This document shows, in pieces, positions 42,900 through 48,019 of a stretch of 48,019 bases of DNA. The stretch is from Spirogloea muscicola (taxonomy: Eukaryota > Streptophyta > Zygnematophyceae > Spirogloeales > Spirogloeaceae): NCBI GenBank assembly GCA_009602725.1, contig WELB01000025.1, positions 911,853 to 959,871 of the forward strand, written 5' to 3'. The notes under the pieces are model-generated. The model saw only the letters and a program-made list of their open reading frames with translations. It did not search any database and was not told the DNA's origin. The stretch's first letter is position 1. Every line of letters starts with the position of its first letter. Both the position numbers and the translations under genes were made by a program.

Positions 42900-45830
42900 C
42901 TTTGTTTCCACTGCTCCATTTAAGTATCAGCAGCCGTATTCTCCCAGCGAATACCCCGCCAAAACCGCGGGCCGCCGCCAGGCCTCTGGGCGCGCGCCTG
43001 GCGGCCAGGGCGGCCGCCGCGGCTGCGTCCTCGCCTCTGCTCCTCTCTCCCCTCCACAACCTCTCTCTCCTCTCCGGCTTCTCACAGCCGCTCTTGTAGC
43101 ACCAGCAGCCGCCTCCTTCTCGGCACCGCCGCCTCCGCTGCCGCCCTTCCGTCCACCGGCCCTCGCCTCCGTTGTCGCGGCCCACCAAGGTCGCCGTGGC
43201 CTGGCCCAGAACGAGAACATAAACCCCTGCGTTGGCTCCATGACGGAGCGGAGCCGGCACGGCATGCAGCTTCAGCGGATATTATCCGCGGCGGCCATGG
43301 GAGGACTGTCCCGCCGAGGCCAGCGTAGACCGGCCGCCATCATTGGCAGTGGGCTGCGGCCTCGAACCGGCCGCGGTCCGCAGGCAGGTGGCGCATCTCC
43401 TCCTGCGCCATGTTCGCCATTGGACGCGCCCTCGCCCGGGGATGATGGAGCTCCTGGCGCACCGTGACGCCGCAGTGGCAGCGGCTGCACCCAGTCGTCA
43501 TGCCTCGCGCATGACGCCGACGCCTTACAGGGCAGCAGCAGCTTTGCCTGCTCTTCGCTTCGGGCACGCCGGCGAGCTCTCACGGGCTGTGCAAGCACTG
43601 GGCGACTCCTCGCTGCTGCCTGCGGTATCTGCAAGAAGACGAGCCCTGGAAGCCCTCCATCGCCATGCACCCCCCTGGCTGCCCTCCTTTGAGATGCAAG
43701 AGGAAGTGGTCCTTGATGCTCCTGCCCTCTGCACGGCACTCCAGAACCACTGGCGCGCAGCCGTAGGCGGCCCCTCCCACATGCCTACGGAGCAATAGCG
43801 TTGCTTAGACGGAGAGGACTCGAACATCCAAGCACTGCTCAATGTGTGTCAAGCTCGTCGCGAACGACAAGGTGCTATCAGCCACGCGCAAGGTGCTCTG
43901 CCCTAACAAAATGCTCGCCATTGACAAGACCAACGGCGGAGTCCATCCTATTGCCGTATGCTGACTGTTGTGCCGCCTGGTGGCGTGCACGCCGTGGCAG
44001 CAACATCTGGGGCAGGCGCAGGCCCACCTTGCACCCCACAAGTATGGCGCCGGGCTGAGAAGCGGCTGTGAAGCTGTGGTCCACGGAGTTCGAGCGAGCT
44101 TGGACCTGCACCCAATCTGGATGGTCTTGGCGGTTGACGTGCGAGACGCTCTTAACAGTGTAGAATGCAGCGCCCCAATCAAGGAGCTGCAGAACACCTT
44201 CCCTTCCCTCCTGCCCCTTTTTCGCCTCGGCTTTGACCAGGCCAGAGCCTCCTTTGGCGGACAGGGAGCAGCAAGGTGGAGATACTGCAGTTTCAGACGG
44301 GCACTCGCAGGGGGATCCTATGGCGGGGTGTTTCTCGCGCTGGCTCACACCCGCGCTTTAAAGGCCACTGCCGCGGGGCACTTGGCCGTCCTTATTTCAG
44401 TGTATGCAGACAATACCACAATGCTGGCAGCCTGGAGAACGTGTTGGCGGCCACCGCCACCCTCCAGCAGCAGCTGGCCGCCCTCAGCTTGTCCTTCCAG
44501 ACTCCTCCGGCTGGCCTCACCGTCTTGGCCCCCCCCCCCCCCCCCCCCCCCCCCCCACGGAACACCATCTTTTGTCGAGGAGCAGCTGCGAGCCCGGCTA
44601 CAGGAGCACCTCCGGCCGGCTCTCCCCATCGCCGAGCTGCAGGACATGCAGCTGGCACTGGCCATGCTCACCAAGGGCATACTGCAGTGTCCCCTCTACC
44701 TCGCGCGGGCTACCCTCTCCCAAGAGGTGATGGCGCCTATGCGACGTTCGACACGCACGTTCTGGAGAGCGTGGCGACCTTTATCCGCCACAAGGGCTTC
44801 CTTACCTCTCCAGCTGCCCCTCGGTCATGGTGGCCTCGACTGCCATTCGCTTGCCCGCGCCTGCAGGCCGGCGTACCTGGGAAGCTGGGCGCAGGTTGCT
44901 GGGTCAGAGTCACAGTGCTTCCTTCTCAATGGGCGGCGTGGGTCGGAGCTGGCGCAGCGGAAGTGGAGACCGGCTCGCTGGCGTTGCAAGTGGCGTTATG
45001 CGCGGCCCACCAAGTGCTGCTTGAAGAGCACCCGACCCTGGCAGGGAGCGCGGTTCTCTCTGCGCATGTTGCGCACGCTGCCGACTTGCGGGCACAAGTG
45101 CGCTGTGTGGCCGATCTTGACAAGGCGGCCTTCGCGACCTCGTTGCCTCTACTCCCAAAGATGGACATTCGCGGGCATGCCCGGCTGCAATCGGCATCCT
45201 CACCTGGCGGGGCAACCTCGCTCGCGGCTCTTTCACTGTACAATGCTCTGCGGATGCCAGACGAGATCTTTAGCACGGCCGTCCAACACCTCCTGGGCCT
45301 TCCTCTGGAATGTCTTTTCATAGTGCTGCAGTGGGAATATGGTTAACAGGCGGTAGATCCATCAGAACTGGGGGCTCACGTCCTCTGTTGCTCACGACCT
45401 CCTCAGGAATGCATTGTCTGGCATTTATATTGGATGCGGGGTACACATTGGCCATTGAAAACACGTCCATCATGTCCATCCTGCAGAGGGCTGACGGACT
45501 TCATGCGCGGAGGGTCGACCTGATGGCCACCATGCGGGGGCGGGGGCCCGCGCATCATTGCTGACGTGGTCACCGCAGATGTGGTTGACCGCTCCAATCT
45601 GGGGCTCTCTGCTTCGAGGCTGGGCATGCAGCAGCAAACGCCGCTCATGGCAAAGCGGCCACGTACACGGACTATCCAGACGGGGACAACTTCGATGTAT
45701 GCATATTGATGTGCACAGGGCTTGTGGGTGTCAGTGGCTAGACCTTGCGCCATGTCGTCCTCTTCTTCCGAGCGATGTAAGGCAAGGCTAGTGCATTTCA
45801 CTTGTAGCAGCATAGGGCATGCGTTGCGTC
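42900..45830 (+). mobile_element. Non-LTR (LINE-type) retrotransposon copy 2, decayed but largest
   Basis: Parallel to copy 1. A low-complexity Ala/Arg-rich start (42960-43100) is followed by a region with EMQEEVVLDAPALCTALQNH (43690-43750), which copy 1 matches with LQENVVLDAALRKALQSS. RT: APHKYGAGLRSGCEAVVHGV (44030-44090), RASLDLHPIWMVLAVDVRDA (motif A), SVECSAPIKELQ, SLLPLFRLGFDQ, AGGSYGGVFLALAHTRALKA (motif B remnant), ISVYADNTTMLAA (44395-44430), where the catalytic YADD has become YADN. After RT: LPLGHGGLDCHSLARACRPA, YLGSWAQV, then RIIADVVTADVVDRSN-like residues (45540-45600) and MHIDVHRACGCQWLDL (45695-45740). Frameshifts near 44250 and 45330 and a C homopolymer at 44529 break it. 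Confidence 0.75.
44529..44556 (+). repeat. Poly-C homopolymer within LINE copy 2
   Basis: About 28 consecutive C between GTCTTGG and ACGGAACACC. It gives Pro-rich readings. The length is probably unstable or mis-called, so frame continuity across it cannot be trusted. Confidence 0.9.
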
Positions 45831-46308
45831 GCCGTTGGACACGGTTAAGCGCATGCTATTGTCAACCTGCTTTGGCGCACACAGTTTGCAAGCGAAGCGT
45901 TTTAGTCCTGCCGCCGCTGATCAACGTGGCGAGACAAACTGGCATACATTGTACATGCCCTTCGTACAAGGCTTCCTTGGTTGCCATGGTATTTTATGAG
46001 GGAGGCTCAAAAGGGACAATGTAAGGTGGCATCCTGAAGAGAATTTTCCACTCTATTCAAGAGGTGGGTGATTGGACCATTGCCTTGTTCCATTGTGAAG
46101 AAATGGGATGGCATCAACCTTCGAGTTCTGCAGATTTAGAAGGGATAGAAGACAAAATTGAAGCCACATTTCAGCCTCTCTGTGGCAGCTCGGCACATGT
46201 ACATCGTGACACCGTTATGACGCTCTGTACTGCGCAAGCATGACTCCCCTGCAAGTTTCTCAGGGTCAAAGACCCGTTTATTAGAGGGAGGTGGAGCTGG
46301 GAAAAATG
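45831..46308. other. Spacer, no recognised gene
   Basis: Mixed sequence after LINE copy 2. A small palindrome GGGTCAAAGACCC occurs at 46263-46275. No gene is recognised. Confidence 0.4.
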
Positions 46309-46360
46309 CTGCAAGTCGTGGGGGTCAAAATGCACGGCTTGCAGCTGAAAATTGTTGCAC
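46309..46360 (+). repeat. Dispersed imperfect palindrome (GCAAGTCGTGGG element), copy 3
   Basis: The arms TGCAAGTCGTGGGG and TGCACGGCTTGCA are followed by GCTGAAAATTGT. It lies about 190 bp before the stem-loop of paralog copy 3, as in copy 2. Confidence 0.7.
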
Positions 46361-46489
46361 AGCAGGGCGCAACCACTCCAGGCAGATGTCTTTGTCTGTC
46401 CTGGCTAATACGTACAGTAAATTCTACAGATGTGGCTGGTCTGTGAGCACAAGGTCCTCAGTGCTCATTTAAAATAAAATACAAGCGAG

Positions 46490-48019
46490 CTGCAAGGATG
46501 AAAGGAACAGCACCCTCATAGAGGTGGTGTTGGGGTGTTGTATCTCAGCCGCATTGCTCAGCCACATTGTATCTCAGCCACATTGCTCAGCCACATGACC
46601 TTCTTTGTTGCATCTTACCATTATTGTACACAGCATGCTACATCCTAGACAGCAGTTGGCCGCTACTTTGAGGTCGGTATGTACACTGTGTACCCTTCTA
46701 AGCCTGTATGTACATCACAGGCTCAGAAGTACCTGGTAGGCCGTCCCAAGCCTGTAACAGACTGGTGAGGCTTAAGCTGTCAAGCAACTGCTTTGTCTCC
46801 GGCAGGACTGCAATTGGCACCTGTTCAAGGCACTGAGCACCTTGTTTGAGAATCAGTAACTCCAATTTGGCTCATGAAGACTAGGAAGACACAGGGCAGC
46901 AGCGGGAGCTGACTAGTGGTTGTGGATGTGATGTGGAGCACAAGATGTCTACCAAACAATCATGGATGGCAAGGATAACCTTAGAGCACTACTTGGTGTG
47001 TAACACAATCCAGCCTTTGAGAGTTTGTAGAATCTCCATGCAGACGAGGACCACACCTTAACGAGACCAGAAGACTCGTGGGCAGTCTCCACCAAGGATT
47101 CAGCATGCCCGACTGCCTGAGAGAAAGAGAGTAGACGAATGCGTCAGCTGCACCTACCTTTTTACGAAGAGCATGTACTCTGCACCTGACAAATGATCCC
47201 AGTGAAAGGAATGTGGCCGTTTTCTGTAAGACCGAGTCGCACCTCGACTACTGGAGAAGAAGTCTGGCCGGTGTCTACCAAGAAGCTTGCAGGATTGACC
47301 GCCTACAGGAGGAAGAGAGCAGACGCACACATCAGCGGCACTAGAAAACGGCAGGCATGAGGGCTTGACCATGCATTTCGCACCTGCCATGTAATCTCAG
47401 CAAAAGCACTGTGGCCCTTCTTTGTGTTCTCGGGTGGCCATCGCTCTATAGAGGTCACACTCACAAACTGAACATCATACTCTCCACATTGCCAGCTGGG
47501 TAGATGCAAGGTGATAACTGCAAAGACGTGCTCAGTGAGCCAACCGCTGGCTCTGACCTCTGGGCTTGCAACCAAGGACAGGAGCCAACCTCGGCCATGC
47601 GCAGCAGTGTCGCCATGAGCTGATCCAGCAGTTCTCCCAGCAGATCTCTGCGAGTTTCTCTACCCTGTGGAATCGTGCTTGCCCTGACCAGACGGATCGA
47701 GCGAGGCTGCGCAGAAGCCTGTGCGTCACCGGCAGGCAACGGACGAGAATTCAGCAGACGCCAGATTGCACGGCCACGGCGGGGTGCGCAGCTCAAGCAT
47801 ACGGTGCATGTGCGTGTGCTGGCGCAATTGAAGGCAGCCGCAGAAGAATATGCGGCTGGATTGACTCGTCCAAGGCAGAATGCTTCACCAGCCTGGGCCG
47901 GCACTCGGAACGCACCGCGTCTGCGGCGAGCAAACCGGCCTCGGGCCCGGCGGGCGTGCCGGGACCGCGGTCCCCGGCGGGCCGCGGCGCGGCCGAGAGC
48001 CGGCGCAGGTTGCGGCCGG
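46490..48019 (-). pseudogene. Paralogous locus copy 3 with tandemly duplicated exons (runs off the window)
   Basis: Minus-strand relative of copies 1 and 2. Its end reads AQCLEQVPIAVLPETKQLL, DSLSLTSLLQAWDGLPG. Exon-like blocks follow acceptors at 47303 (AVNPASFLVDTGQTSSPVVE then VRLGLTENGH) and 47118 (AVGHAESLVETAHESSGLVK then VWSSSAW). Further upstream an open frame (47904-47461) includes RLVRASTIPQGRETRRDLLG, ELLDQLMATLLRMAEV, which could be a genuine 5' exon. The GC-rich end (47926-48019) matches copy 1 at 29290-29350. A degenerate version of the conserved stem-loop lies at 46494-46545. Function unknown. Confidence 0.42.

Overview
The window is nuclear DNA of a green eukaryote. Genes have many short introns with mostly GT-AG borders and ordinary codon use. 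The clearest clue to lineage is a NAC-domain transcription factor gene, a family known from land plants and streptophyte algae. A plant-type KIN-beta-gamma/SNF4 gene and a plant-like transportin agree with this. A Ty3/Gypsy-type element that carries a cytosine-5 DNA methyltransferase also fits: such elements have been reported from a charophyte alga (Klebsormidium) and from dinoflagellates. A streptophyte alga is my best guess, but it is an inference.

Left part (1-18 kb) holds unique host genes. Transportin-1 runs on + from 93 to 7624, and 29 exons can be placed to give about 914 aa. It converges on an SNF4-like AMPK/SnRK1 beta-gamma regulatory subunit on -, from about 11952 back to 8706. The N-terminal exon of that gene is lost in or beyond an assembly gap (172 N) that is followed by 122 A. 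A NAC gene lies on -, 17686 to 14641, with seven phase-consistent exons. A CA microsatellite lies upstream of it.

Middle part (18.3-27.6 kb): hairpin repeats and LINE 3' scraps lead into a degenerate Ty3/Gypsy-type retrotransposon in the order Gag, zinc knuckle, protease, cytosine-5 methyltransferase, reverse transcriptase, RNase H, integrase, PHD finger. A fragment of mitochondrial nad1 sits in frame inside its Gag zinc knuckle. A 100-190 bp module with an internal hairpin recurs four times at the borders between its enzyme domains.

Right part (27.9-48.0 kb) is a repeat mosaic. Three diverged copies of a minus-strand locus (about 28.0-29.4, 35.0-36.6 and 46.3-48.0 kb) share tandemly duplicated exons, a stem-loop near the 3' end and GC-rich 5' sequence. 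Between them lie two decayed non-LTR retrotransposons (about 31.0-34.2 and 42.9-45.8 kb) and many 3' fragments ending in a conserved LL(T/S)RGY-stop. A family of short GGCTGG...CCAGCC hairpins follows these 3' ends, apparently as element tails.

Exon borders were read by eye from frame, phase and family similarity. No search or alignment was run.
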